Source of the DNA: Podospora pseudocomata
Lineage: Eukaryota > Ascomycota > Sordariomycetes > Sordariales > Podosporaceae
Assembly (NCBI RefSeq): GCF_035222375.1
Contig: NW_026946363.1
Span: 5,766,001-5,830,000 of the forward strand
DNA length: 64,000 bases
Reading direction: 5' to 3'
In this document: positions 36,101-47,700 of the stretch, piece after piece
How the letters are laid out: each line of letters opens with the position of its first letter
How positions within the stretch are numbered: the stretch's first letter is position 1
The notes under the pieces: generated by a model
The model's input: the letters and a program-made list of their open reading frames with translations, nothing else
Told to the model about the DNA's origin: nothing
Database searches by the model: none
Program-made: the position numbers and the translations under genes

Positions 36101-39036
36101 TTGAGCCCGCTGGAAACCCTGCATGCTGCTGTTCATGGGCGGCACATTTTGCCCTAGGCGCCTCACAGTTCTCAAGTGGTGTTGAACTCCGGACGCCTCT
36201 CTGCCTCGACACCCACGACACAGGCGCTAATATGTATGTACCCGCATCACTCGATACTTCCTGCCAGGAGGTGAAGGCTTCAGTTGGGTACAGTAAGCTC
36301 CCACCGCGACTGGGAATTGCAACAAGGCAACTCGAAAACCAATCCGTCTTTGGCAAGCATTCGGCTGTTCAGCCGCACTGCACAGTCAAAACTAGGCCCA
36401 AAACACCCCCTGCTTATTGCTTGATGATACATATGGCAAGGCTCTTTCGTAATGAAGTGAACGACGAGGAAAAAGAAAAACGAACGAAAGAAAATATGGA
36501 AACGGTAAGCTCACCCCCAAACTTACGCCGACCCCTCGCCCGGCCGGGTCAGGGATTCGATTGCAGAGCGATTGTGAGAGTGTGTCGTTCTTGCATAGGA
36601 GGAGGACCACAACGGAAGGTGTGTGCATGGTGCAATCCAGCTCTGCCCATCCACAACAGGCCCCCCCCATCCGGCTTCTCCTGTGGTTCTCGGCGCAAGA
36701 GATATTCGGGAGGAGGCAGTTGGGGGAAATGTGGGCATCCATGTCTGTGATGAGTGTCTGTTGGACCGGTGAAGGAGGGTCAGACCGGCGAGTACTTAAT
36801 CCTCTTGTCCTACACCTTGGGTTCCGACTCTTGAGCTTTCGTAAGACAGGGTCAATCAAATAGACACACTACTACTTGGAAAAGATAGGGGCAACTTTTG
36901 TGTTCCCTCATGACCCGTGATCGAGATCAGGAAGAGAGTGTTGGTTAGCTTAGCCAACACACCGATCAGACCAATCGAACCCATCCCGTCTCCTCTTGCC
37001 AAGCTTCCGAGATACATACATACATGCAGACAGCAAGGCACTTGCCGCGTTTGGACATTTCGTGCGTTGCTTTCATACACACACTTGAAGCGTGGAGGAG
37101 AGTGTTTGGTTGGAAGTGCATGGTCTTTACCAGTATGCATCCGAAATGTGACAGTTTGTCTCTGCCAATGTTTCTTTTTTCTTCTTCCTCGATGGTGATG
37201 AGCAGGTATGTACGTAAGTAGCAAGCAAACAGCGAACCGAAGAACGCCCCGGGCTGCTTTGTTCCGGACCGAGCAAGTCGTTATCTTGATCGGATCTGGG
37301 GGTGTCTTCCACATACTCGACTGGGAGGGGATGGGTAGAATTGGATGGTTATACAACATCCATGGTGGGTTTCGAAGTTGAAGTTGGTTGAGGGGATCTT
37401 ATTTGGTAATGAGATTTGCCATTGGTGTGTGTGTGTGTGTGTGTGTGTGTATGCTGGAGAGCAGCTTGCCTCGTGGGGGAGGGTTTTGTTCTTCTCAGTG
37501 CCTACCTTGTTGAAAGGTTTGTCTGGATGGCAAGTGATGATAGTCACCCAAAGCACACAAATACGTATTCACATGGTCAGAAAATACTTCGCAAGATGAT
37601 TCAATTATCAAGAGGAGGAGGATGGACACGTCCAATTTCCATACCCGCTCAAGAATTAATTTTTTTTTGGATTCATAACTCTCTCTCCCTCTCTCTCTTT
37701 CCTTCGCTCACCCTTTCCACATTGGAAAAAGAGGAGGGGTTATAAGCCCCAGAAAGCCCTTCGGAAAAGAAGAGAAAAAAAATACCAAAAAGAAAACAGG
37801 TATATACAATCTAACCCCTCTGTTGACCAAGCTTTTCTTTTGCTCATTTTTTCCAGTGGACAGAGCCACTGTCAAGCTCATCTTGCTTGCCTGGGATTTT
37901 CCCATGGAGGGTTTTTTTTTCCTCTTTTCCTGTTTCTTTCTTGATTTACATTATACCCTCTCTTGAAAACAAAAACAATACCGTCCAAACAGTACCAAGT
38001 CAATTCCCCCACCCCATCCCAGAATCGTCCCTCATCTGGCCGGCCTGCCCATCGCAATGACATCGTCGAATGTCGTGACGATTTTCGTAAAAATATTCCG
38101 AATACGATCGCTGCTTGTTGGGTCAAAAACGCTATCAGTCGACCCATCCACCACCCCCATCTTTTAATTAAAAAAGAATAAAAATAAAAAAAGCCATTCC
38201 CAAAAACAAACATCTCAATATATATAAAACAGCCAAGCAAAGCAAGAACCTCTAGCACCCAACCCTTTCCCCTTGTTTCCCAGGGGAACCAGAGATAAAA
38301 CCAAAAACCAATCCTGCCGAACCCCTGCCCAAACAAGAGCTTGTGTCTTCCTAACTTTTGCCCTCGTCGTTAGGTGTGTGCGCCCTTTGCCCTGGCCCAA
38401 ATGTCCCAACTCCAATAGCTTTCCCCGGAGACGAGGAGCTGTGTGCAAAAAAAGAGATGGAAAAAAGTGTACCCGTCTTGTGTCCAACAATACAAAAGTG
38501 AAGCAGAAAAAATAGACAAACGGAAAGACGGGTATGGGTATCAAGCTTGAAAACAGAGCCAAACGTTGTCCAGTTTGCCCGCCCCTTCCAAAAAATAGCC
38601 AGCCCCCTTTGGTCATGTGATGATCTTGACAGTAGGAAACCCAATAACTCCCAATTCAGCTGGCTCCAGTACCCAAACTCCAGCACCCAAGCTCCAGCCT
38701 CCGCGCTTGCAAGGGATGGTGTTGTGTGCAAAGTCAAAAATATAAACAAAGACGAAGCGAAGCGGCAATGTTCCCCCAAAACAGGACCAGACCTTATTCC
38801 TTGTGTTCATGGTCTTCAGTCTTCAAACCCCCTTTCCCCTCCCCCCCCCCTTTTTTTTTCGTTTTTTCCTTTTCTCTTCTTTCCCTTCCCTCGCCTTCCT
38901 TGTTGAATCCTGTCATTGACTCCCGGCAGCATTATCAAGGTATACCCGCACAGTCGTTGGTCTTGATCGACATCTGCCATCGTCTTCGACACCGTCCGGA
39001 CGCGTCAGGATTGATGTCCCTGTCAAGAACACATTC
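33117..39036. other. 5.9 kb intergenic region between ctr and the zinc-finger gene
   Basis: Promoter of ctr on the left, 3' UTR of the zinc-finger gene on the right. The longest frames are 34278-34973 (opens on TTG, first in-frame ATG very late) and 36088-36750 (opens on ATG in a CACCATGG context, 220 codons, no domain). Neither is supported well enough to call. Simple repeats: (GT)13 at 37425-37450 and TC-rich sequence near 37676-37705. Confidence 0.5.
37425..37450. repeat. (GT)13 microsatellite
   Basis: Perfect GT dinucleotide run in the spacer downstream of the zinc-finger gene. Confidence 0.95.
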
Positions 39037-40712
39037 CTACTGCCTCTTCCTCAAAGCCGTCGGGCTAGAGGAATCCCCGTCACTCGTAGGTGGGCTCTCG
39101 CCTTGAGCGTTTGCATTTCTGGGAGCCGCGGCATTGTCCCTGTCCTTGTCCTTGTCCCTGTCCCTGCCCTTACCCTTGCCTTTGTCCTTGGACAGGCATC
39201 CCTTGACCAACATATGCCGCTGGAAACAAAGTCAGCACATGTAGCTGATAGACAACCAAAAGAAAACTGTCGAACACATACCTTGAGTGCATCCTTCCTC
39301 GAGAAGGTCCTTTCGCAGTTATCACATGGAAAAGGCTTGACGGCCAAGTGTATCCTTGAATGCCTCTTGAGGTCATGGTTTCTGTTGAAGCTATGGTTAC
39401 ACTGATCACACTTGAAAGGACGATCTTGCAGCGGCGCTTGCGGGTGGTGGTATCCCGCGTAGTTGTGAATGGGATACGGATGAGAAACATGACCATACAC
39501 CACCATGGGCTGGTTTGGCTGATGCAAATTGGTCATCATCGAGCCCTGCATGCTTGGATACGGAGGATACGTGGCTGGGGGCTGGTGATGAGGCCGATGG
39601 GATCCGGCATATATCGGAGAATGCATCCCTGGCATCAGAGGACCTAGGGGGTTTCTCCCAGGGAGAGGCCCACCCGTGGCGGTCGGGGATGGTCCGGACT
39701 GGGAGGCATAAGGGAACGTCCCTTGCTGCGGCGACGACGCTGTTGGGTAGTAAGGCGCCGAAGGTGAACGGTACTCTGACCCGACCGGCGGTGAACCTCG
39801 ATTCGTCGACGACTGAGGTGCTGCCTGGCCCTGACCTGCGAGTTCGGGCAAAGCAAGAACCGACGGTGATGGTGATTCCTGGGAGTGGGAAGGCATGCTT
39901 GAACCGTAAAGAACCAAAGAGCCAGCACTCCCATTCGCACCAGCGTTGTTTCCGCCAGCACCGTTGGTTCCTAGCCCCCCGCCTCCGTTCACACCACTGC
40001 CGCCACCACCACCGCCGCCTGCTGAACTGGAGAACGGCGGATGACCTTGGTATGCTGAGACGCTCGGCAAGGCCCCGCCGTTAGCTGGGGATGATGAGGT
40101 TCGCCCGTGATACTGTGGGAGTGGGGAGGCAAAATTGAAGGGCATAGGTCGTTGGAAGGCCCCGGAGGTGGAATTGTTGCCCGAATAACCGTAGCTGCCC
40201 GGGGGCACCGGCGTAGCCCAGCTTCCGTGGCCATAAAAAGACGAACCGCCGGCCGGTGATTGCTGCGAACTGCTGCCGTTGATTCCTGATGATGGGCTAG
40301 TCCCGTCCGCCACTGCCGCCCCTGATGTGGGAGTCAGAATACTTGTTCTACTGGCAATTGTGATGTTGGTATGGCTAGAAGGATAAGGGGAAGAGGAGGG
40401 AGGAGAAGAGGCCGAGGGCGCCGCCGAGAACGCCTTGCGAGGGGCCGGCTCAGAAAACGGCAGCGCCCTTTGGCCATCATCACTGTGGTCACTTGGATGG
40501 GTCATGGCTGTAGAAGCCTGTCTAGGGTCTCGCGTACTTGATAGATCTGAGTGAGAATACATCCCACTGACTGACGGTAGATTGGGCGCTCCCTCTCTCC
40601 TTGCTGCATTGATCGGAGGAGGGGACAGGGAATCCTCTTCGTCGCCAGACTCAGGATGCGACATCCTTGGTGGTGGTGGTGGTGGTGGTGGTAGTGGTGG
40701 TGGCGGAGGCAT
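39037..40712 (-). CDS. C2H2-type zinc-finger transcription factor
   Basis: Probable nuclear DNA-binding regulator. Exons 40712-39282 and 39219-39037 (intron 39220-39281, phase 0) give 537 aa from the first in-frame ATG at 40712; the longer open frame from 40790 begins on GTG and is preceded by an in-frame TAG. The N-terminal ~430 residues are low complexity (poly-Pro from a CCA repeat, Ser/Gly/Pro/Asn). Two adjacent fingers lie at about 435-485: CDQC...RHSRIH (C2H2), then CDNC...RHMLVKGC, in which the last ligand appears to be Cys. The intron splits the second finger after DALK. A charged tail of alternating Lys/Asp and Lys/Gly follows. The finger pair resembles fungal factors often labelled Egr2-like or CSP-1-like; I do not assign a name. 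An additional upstream exon cannot be excluded. Confidence 0.85.
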
Positions 40713-42860
40713 GCTTAACTGATCAAGCTGCTTTGCTGCCCTTGGTTTGGCGGAAATCGTCGTCACAGACAAGAGAGAGGGATAAGCCACTGGAGGCTAC
40801 AAGATGTGGTGGAAGATCGATTGCTTGATGGCGGTGGGATGGAGAGGCGTGGCTCACGTATCAGTTTTATACCCGTTCGACGTGACAGCAAGTGCTCGCA
40901 AGGTTTCCAGAAAACGGTGGCCCTAGCACATGGCGCAGATCAAGTTTTGATGGGGGCGCAACTAAGTTCTTCAACACCACAAAGTCTGATAAGACGAGTA
41001 TGCGTGTGACCTGGGGATGAAAGCCTCTTGTACTTAAGCTTTTGATGTGTGGAGGTCGTTGACAAGGCGTGGTGGAGTGCCGATGCTGAAGGGGCGTTCC
41101 GTACGAAATACACGGTATGAACACTGCCAATAATTGGTGATTTTCGGGTTCGGGACCCTGTCGGTAATCTGGCCAGGTCCAGCTCCAGGTCCAGGATCTG
41201 GGAGATGGGTAGAATAACGAACCTCAAGCCAACCGCGCTGGGCTGTTACTGCTGCCCCGTGTTGCTGCTACTCTTGCGCGGTTCCCCTCGTGTGGTTGTC
41301 CTTCATCAGGGACCCGTTGTCTGACGCAGTGGGGACGAGGTATACCGACAGGCTGGAGACTTGGGACGGGAGAGGAAGCGGGCTGGCGGGGTGGGTGCCG
41401 GTGTTAGGGGCGGATGTGTGGGTGCCCTTTCCCTTGTGCTTTGTACTTTCAAAGATGGGGGTGGAAAAGCGCGTCTTTGATTTGGGATCGAACCAGGCCG
41501 GCCTGTCTAGCGCGGGAGGGCTGAAAAGGACACGAACTGGGGATGTGCTGGTGAGATGAGTGTGCCACACCCTTCTCCTGGGACTCGCACAGACTTGAAA
41601 TTGGCGTGCTCTTGAAAATGCGTATTGTGGACTCTGCGATGCAATGACAGCAGCAGGCTCCCGGAGGAATGGGCACAGCACAGCGCGTGTGTACGGTCTC
41701 GGATGTCTCAGGGCCAGGCTGTGGCGCTTGTTGGCTGAGTGGGCTAGCAGGTGGAAGGTGTGAGGAGAGAGGTACAATGTAGCAGAGCCTTCTGGGTTGT
41801 CGTAAGTATAACTGGTAGTCCTGTTGCTGTGGTGGTGTTAGTGGTGGTGGTGGTGATGGTGGTGGTGGTTGTGGTCGTTGTCGTCGGTAGACAGACATGG
41901 ACGTGGGATGGGACAAGGCTTGCCTCCGTTGTGGCTTCCACGTTGAGCTGATATCAAAGCCGGTGATGGATGTGTAGTAAGCAGGAAATAACTACCCCAA
42001 ACAAGTCCCCTTCGTGACTCCTCAAGACGTGAGTATCAACTTTGAACAGTATTTCCCCTCAGGCACTGGGGAAAAGACAGCAGTGTATGGAAAGGCTGGT
42101 ACATTCAAGACTTCTTAACGAAAGACATACCCCCTGCCCCCTGCCCTGCCGCATGCACAGCTGGGAGAGCTCTGCGGTACTGGACTGCACAGGGCACGGC
42201 TTGCTGGGAAAATGTCTGCGAGCCTGGTGCCGAGACCCTGGCTCGACTCTTCTTGATGTCGACACACATGGATGTGTACTGTCAGTATCGTATGGCCACC
42301 CCCAATTACGGGAGCCGTAATACGGCCACCCACGCTGGGCGTGTGTCTACTGTACCCAGGCTGAACGACACCCCAGTGGACAAGCGCAGCAGGAGGAGCC
42401 AAAAGCGGTATAGCTTGCCTGTCCGAACCGACCTGAAGATCGGGGCTCCATCAAACATCCAAAACCTTTTGATGCTGCTTCTTACCAACTCGCGCAAATG
42501 CACGTTGAGGGCTGGGGGAAAACACGAGGGGTGCGTGAGGGAGAAGCAGAGGTTGAGGGCAAGTATGGCAGCTTGTTTCTTCCACGCCTGGCCGAGAGAG
42601 AATATCCACCAGAACTCGACTTGGTAATGCTGGGTTCAGTATGTGTGTTCTTTCTCGTTGTCGAACACTCAGGATGTTCGGTTCTTGGCAAGCTAGAACC
42701 CTGGTGCGCGGGAGGCGAGCACCAAGAGACGGTCGTTGACAGGGAGGTCAGATCCCTCACTTTTTGGCTGTGCCTCTCCCACGCTCACCTTTCGTCCCTC
42801 CCACCCATGCACCACCATGCTTCCGGCATGCCGCATGCCCCCCTACGCTAGACCTTACCT

Positions 42861-42966
42861 GGGGGAGGGAGAGAGAGTGAGAGAGAGAGAGAAAGAGAGA
42901 GAAAGAGAGAGAGAGTGAGAGAGAGAGAGAAAGAGAGAGAGAACAAGAGGGAACAGGGAGAGAAGT
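42861..42966. repeat. GA-rich polypurine microsatellite
   Basis: About 105 bp of nearly pure purine, mostly (GA)n with AAAG and GTGA interruptions. Within it a unit of roughly 40 bp (GAGTGAGAGAGAGAG, then AAAGAGAGA) appears duplicated. Confidence 0.9.
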
Positions 42967-44220
42967 TTTCCATGTCCTGTACATGCATGGAGGGGGGGTG
43001 CTCTGTCCGAATTGGTCCAACTGGCTATCTAGCTATCTGGCGAAGCCCTCACTCACCTCAACCAGCTGCCAGAATGGGCTCAAGCTCCCCCGTCTCCCGA
43101 CCAGCTGATGTTGAGTTGCCGTTGCGCGGTTTTTGTCTCTGGTCCCTGCGCTCCGAATTATGACATGCCTAGTAGGTGGACTTGGCCGCATGTCAAAGAG
43201 AGCATGATTGATGCGCACCAGGGATGACAGGTGGACTGGTGCATCGCGGTCCGCTCTTTTGGTCCCAATTCAGGTCTGCCACGAACGACAGCAAAGGATA
43301 GCGGCATGTCCCCAAGAAAAACAAGCTGTTTTCACCAGAAGTGCCGCTAGCCCTACCAAACGTCAAGCGATAGCTTCTTTGCAGAGTTCGTCCCATCTAT
43401 TCGGTCCACCTGACAAAGCCTGTTGGGGAAACTTGGCTGGTGAGTGGTGGTGGTGAGCAAATGGAGCAATGGGATGACATCTTGGATTTTCCCCAAAGCA
43501 AAGTCCCCAAGCCAGCACCCCGGTCACCGGTGTCTCCCTATCCATGCTTGGCGGCCCTCTTTGACGAGATGCTCGCGTCTCGATTCGGATTAGACCCTTT
43601 CCAGCATCGTGGGCTTCACTGTGGGCCAAGTTCCCTGCTGGGTGAGTGGCCGGTGTGGACCATGGGCTGGCCAGCCCGTCTAGACCTCTTGGCATTGAAC
43701 AAGGCCTGTGTGTGCCTTGAGAAAGACATTGGATTGCCCAACGAACAGGTTTGGCGAACTGGCTTCTCTTCTCCCGATGTCTTCCGCGGGTACAAAGACA
43801 CCAATGTTTCGCCGTGATCAATGTCGGGGACCAGGTCCCCTATCCCAGCATTGGGGAAACGGCCATTATTCCACATCACCACCTTCCACCATCTCTGAGA
43901 TAGGCATGTCGGCATGTACATCGCGGTAGGCGTAAATTAGCTCAGGGTAGCTTTCCAGCGGCACTGGCGCTGGGCTGATGCAGCCATTTTCTCGCTCATC
44001 GTGCGCGTGGCGCTTTCCTATCTGCAAAACCCATTCGAGTCGATTCGGTTGTTTCAAACACAGATCGGACACGCGGGCGGCACCTGGCTCTTTCGGGATG
44101 GCTCTTAGGGTTTCTTCTTTGCCGCACCATCTTTGTTGTGTTGAAAAGTAGGCTCGGAGCCCGTCTTCTGCTAGTGTTGTTGGGGGACTGCTCATGTAAA
44201 CGCAAAGCAGAGCACTTTCT

Positions 44221-44268
44221 GGGCAGACCACTCTCCGGGCAGACCACTCTCCGGGCAGACCACTCTCC
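44221..44268. repeat. exact 16-bp tandem triple
   Basis: Three perfect head-to-tail copies of GGGCAGACCACTCTCC with no mismatch, bounded by non-repetitive sequence. Not in a supported gene. Confidence 0.97.
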
Positions 44269-44559
44269 AACCACATGAAGCCGCTGCCGCAGGTGTCCTT
44301 CCCCAAGACCTGCATAGGCATCGCTTTTTTTCAGCTGAGGAGCTGGCTGGCCTTTGGATACCACTGACCAGGCATCCCCTCATGCATCCGCCCTGGCGTT
44401 TCCCCATCGAAACCCAGTCGCCGGGTGTATTGGGAACCACTAGTTCCTCTGCAGCCTGCACGGGATCATCATATTCAGTTGTACTATGATATGGCATTGT
44501 CGCACGGAAAGCAACCTCACAGAAAAAAAGGCTCCGTAGCATGGTGAACAGACCACCCC

Positions 44560-44797
44560 TTTTTTTTTTTTTTTTTTTTTTTTTTCATTTTTTATATATA
44601 TACATACATATATACATACATAAATACATACATATATACATACATAAATACGTACTTATATACATACATAAATACATACACATATATATACATATACATA
44701 CACATATACATATATATACATACCTATACATACATATACATACATAAGTACATACATATGTATGTGTGCATGCATGTATACATCATTATTATTATTA
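44560..44797. repeat. T26 tract followed by TA/TACA array
   Basis: A 26-T homopolymer (44560-44585), then about 190 bp of alternating TATA, TACA and TAAA tetranucleotides (44592 to about 44770) and a short (ATT)n at the end. Open frames through it are repeat artefacts. Confidence 0.92.
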
Positions 44798-47700
44798 TTT
44801 TAATCTCTGAGCGAGTCCCTGTCAAGGACCTTGGGCGAGCCGAGATGGACGAATCCGTCGGTTGACCGCTCCCGACCCGTACCGCGATTGGCGGGTATGG
44901 CTTTTGCGTGCCGTGAATGCGTCAGAACGGGATGGGGAAAAGGACGCTGTCTTGTGCCTTTCCCCGCTCCTCATTCCGCTCGGTTTTCCACAGATGACAG
45001 AATCTTGTCTGCTGTGTGTGTGTGCCTTGCGACGAGAAATGTCAGCGTTCTTATATCACTTTGACTGGGCCTATGCCTGCGCCATGCTTCTTTTGCCATT
45101 CTTGGCTGTGGTTGTTCGCCACCAAATACTGCTGCGGTCTGAAGTCAGCATCTCTACACCGTCGTCTTCCCCTGATCAAAAATGGCGATGCGCCCGGTTC
45201 CTGGAGACCTGGTTTTTGGGTTTACCCCAACAGCCCCGGGGGTTTGGAGATGAAGAGAAACACGGAGACGAGCCTTTCCTCCATTCGGGAATTTTTGACG
45301 AGACTGTGATTCCAGTGACCAACCATTGTAGATTTCTTTGATGGCCGGTGGTTTATTAGACAAGACAACCACCGTAGTGAGGCTCCAGCAGAAACTTATT
45401 TTTGCTGTTGCCATTAGGATTTTCTCGTGTGATCGGCCTCCTTTGCTTTCAGAAATGTAACACAGCATTCTCTTTGTGTCACCTGTGTCGAGGACACTGA
45501 AGATGTTGAAGATGGCATGCTTTGTCGAGATCTAACGAGGAACTAGGACAAGCCAGGTGCCCATCAAAACCTCGTCCGCTACAGCTTTCCCACAGATGAT
45601 CGGCTGCGGAACGCAACGGCACACCCTGGAGCGGGTCTAGTGCCCCCAGTGCAATATAGTACCGTCAAGCAAGGTTTTGGAGAATCAGAATCAGAACAGA
45701 CATCGTATGAATTGCATGTGCTGCTCGTCTATCCTCTCGGGGATTGCTCAATGCAACCAGACGGCGCACTTGCTTGCGGGGGCAGCCCAGGCGATGTTAC
45801 AGCAGAAACGAACCGACCACGGCGGCGTCAATGTTGAGCATTACAGTACACCTTTGGTTTGTTTCGTTTCGTGTAGAATGGTGTCTTCCTGTTTCCCTCA
45901 CCTATCGAAAAGGCACGGAATGTTCTACTTTCTGGCTGCTGCAGGTCCTGTTGCCCGCGGCTGACAATCTATCCGCTGACGATCAGATGTGCCAGGCCCT
46001 GGCACAGCAGGCCCATGCTGCAAAATCGAGGAGACAATCACATAATGTGCAGTTGCTGAGACCGACCGACCTCCACGCATTTGGATAGCAAATGTGGCGT
46101 GCGACAAGCAATGGGAACGGTTGAGACCAGTGACGGGTAGTCCATGTGCTTGTTTATATCTCGGGAGGTTGGGTTGAGCCCAATCAGGGTGCGACCTCGT
46201 ATTCCTTGATCGGCCCCAGCTCAGCAAGACAGATCTCGTTAGCAAAGACAGCGTTGCTTTGTATTGAAGTTCCTGTCGCGTGTCGTCGAAGTCGAATGAG
46301 GCTCGAAAACAGTGGCGCTTGGGTTTCTCAAATGCGCACACAAAAGGCGGCGGGGGAAGGGCCGCTGCGGAAAGGCGTCTGGCTTTCATCGACAAGGACC
46401 CAAGCCACACACACAGATGAAGAAGAGCCACGATGGCCTTCGACGCCCTCCCCCCGCAAGAGGACCTCGCACCGCAGCAAGGCGGTCCGTGCTGATCTAT
46501 TTGACCAACCCCCGCACACCACTACAGCGCAAACCCCGGGGGTGTGTGGAAAAAGCGGGAGATTGATAGGCTGGGAAATACCGAAATTCACAACAGCCAA
46601 AACGAGACGTGATCCCCAATACTTTGATGCAAGCTGTCGGGAAATTTGAACAGCTGGGAGTTCACAGAGAGCTGGAACAAGGGCCGGGATAGGAGCAGCC
46701 CTCGATATTACGGAGCCAGTTCATACAGCACTCGGCACAGGTTCTGTGCTGTCCTCGCCCGACTGGTGCCCCGTATTCCAACTCTTGCGGGAACCGTTGG
46801 TATACAAAGAATTGGTCCAGTGCAGCCTGCCGGATTCCGCCCGAAAGGGGGAGCCGACAGCTGGTGTTGAGCCGCAACTCCGCCAGATCTCTCGAGCTTT
46901 GACGCCACAAGCGGGCAACGCCAACCATCTGAACCGGGAGTTGATCGCCACAAGCTCTGAACTGCAGAACTAGCCTCCTGTCAAGAGATCAAGATCGTGG
47001 CCGTTTTGACAGCAGCCTCTCGCGTCTTCCCGCGCCGGCAGATACAAGATGGAAGCCACAGCGGCACACTGCTGCCGATGTCCAGAGGCGGAGAGGCTGA
47101 GCGGCCAGGCGGACCGGCTGGAGTGAGGCGGGCAGCTCGATACCACAGAGTCGGTAGCTATGTAGGTATTACAGCAATGAAAGCGATTTCTGCCTTCTTG
47201 TTCACACCTTCCCAAACAGGATGTCTTTCTCCACCCATCTCAACCGCCGCATCTTGGACTGTAACCCAGCATTCCTGGGACCTGCATCTTACACAAACCC
47301 CATCTGAACTTCGCCGCCGCGCTCATGTGACATCCGGCTTTCTCCCATACATCACGAGCAAAACCAACTTTCGTGTATGCAATAGATTCTTGTCAACGAC
47401 AACCTACGTGAGCGGGGAGTATTCAGGCGTCCTGGTAACCTGCCACCAGTTTGGTTCGGACTCGACCATCCCCACAGCTCCAAGAAAGGGGGCGAATACG
47501 AACGAAACGAGATGCTAAAGAAGGCCGTCAGACCTGCCACCCAAGCATCCGCTACCGACGGTCCGGTACTTGGTCTGCGCCCCTGGTGCCGATCTCACGA
47601 TAAGCTTAATCCTCACCATCCCACTTGCCAACCACACCGAGCGACACCGAGATCACGCCGGACCACACTACCCATACTAGGTGTTCCGTTTCTCGCCTCC

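Noticed and set aside
40713-40790. Start of the zinc-finger protein at 40790
   Set aside because: The codon there is GTG and an in-frame TAG lies just upstream; the first ATG is at 40712.
44221-44268. CRISPR-like array
   Set aside because: The copies are directly adjacent without spacers, and the genome is eukaryotic.
44541-44747. Repetitive open frame in the TA/TACA array
   Set aside because: It is a translation of a microsatellite, not a gene.
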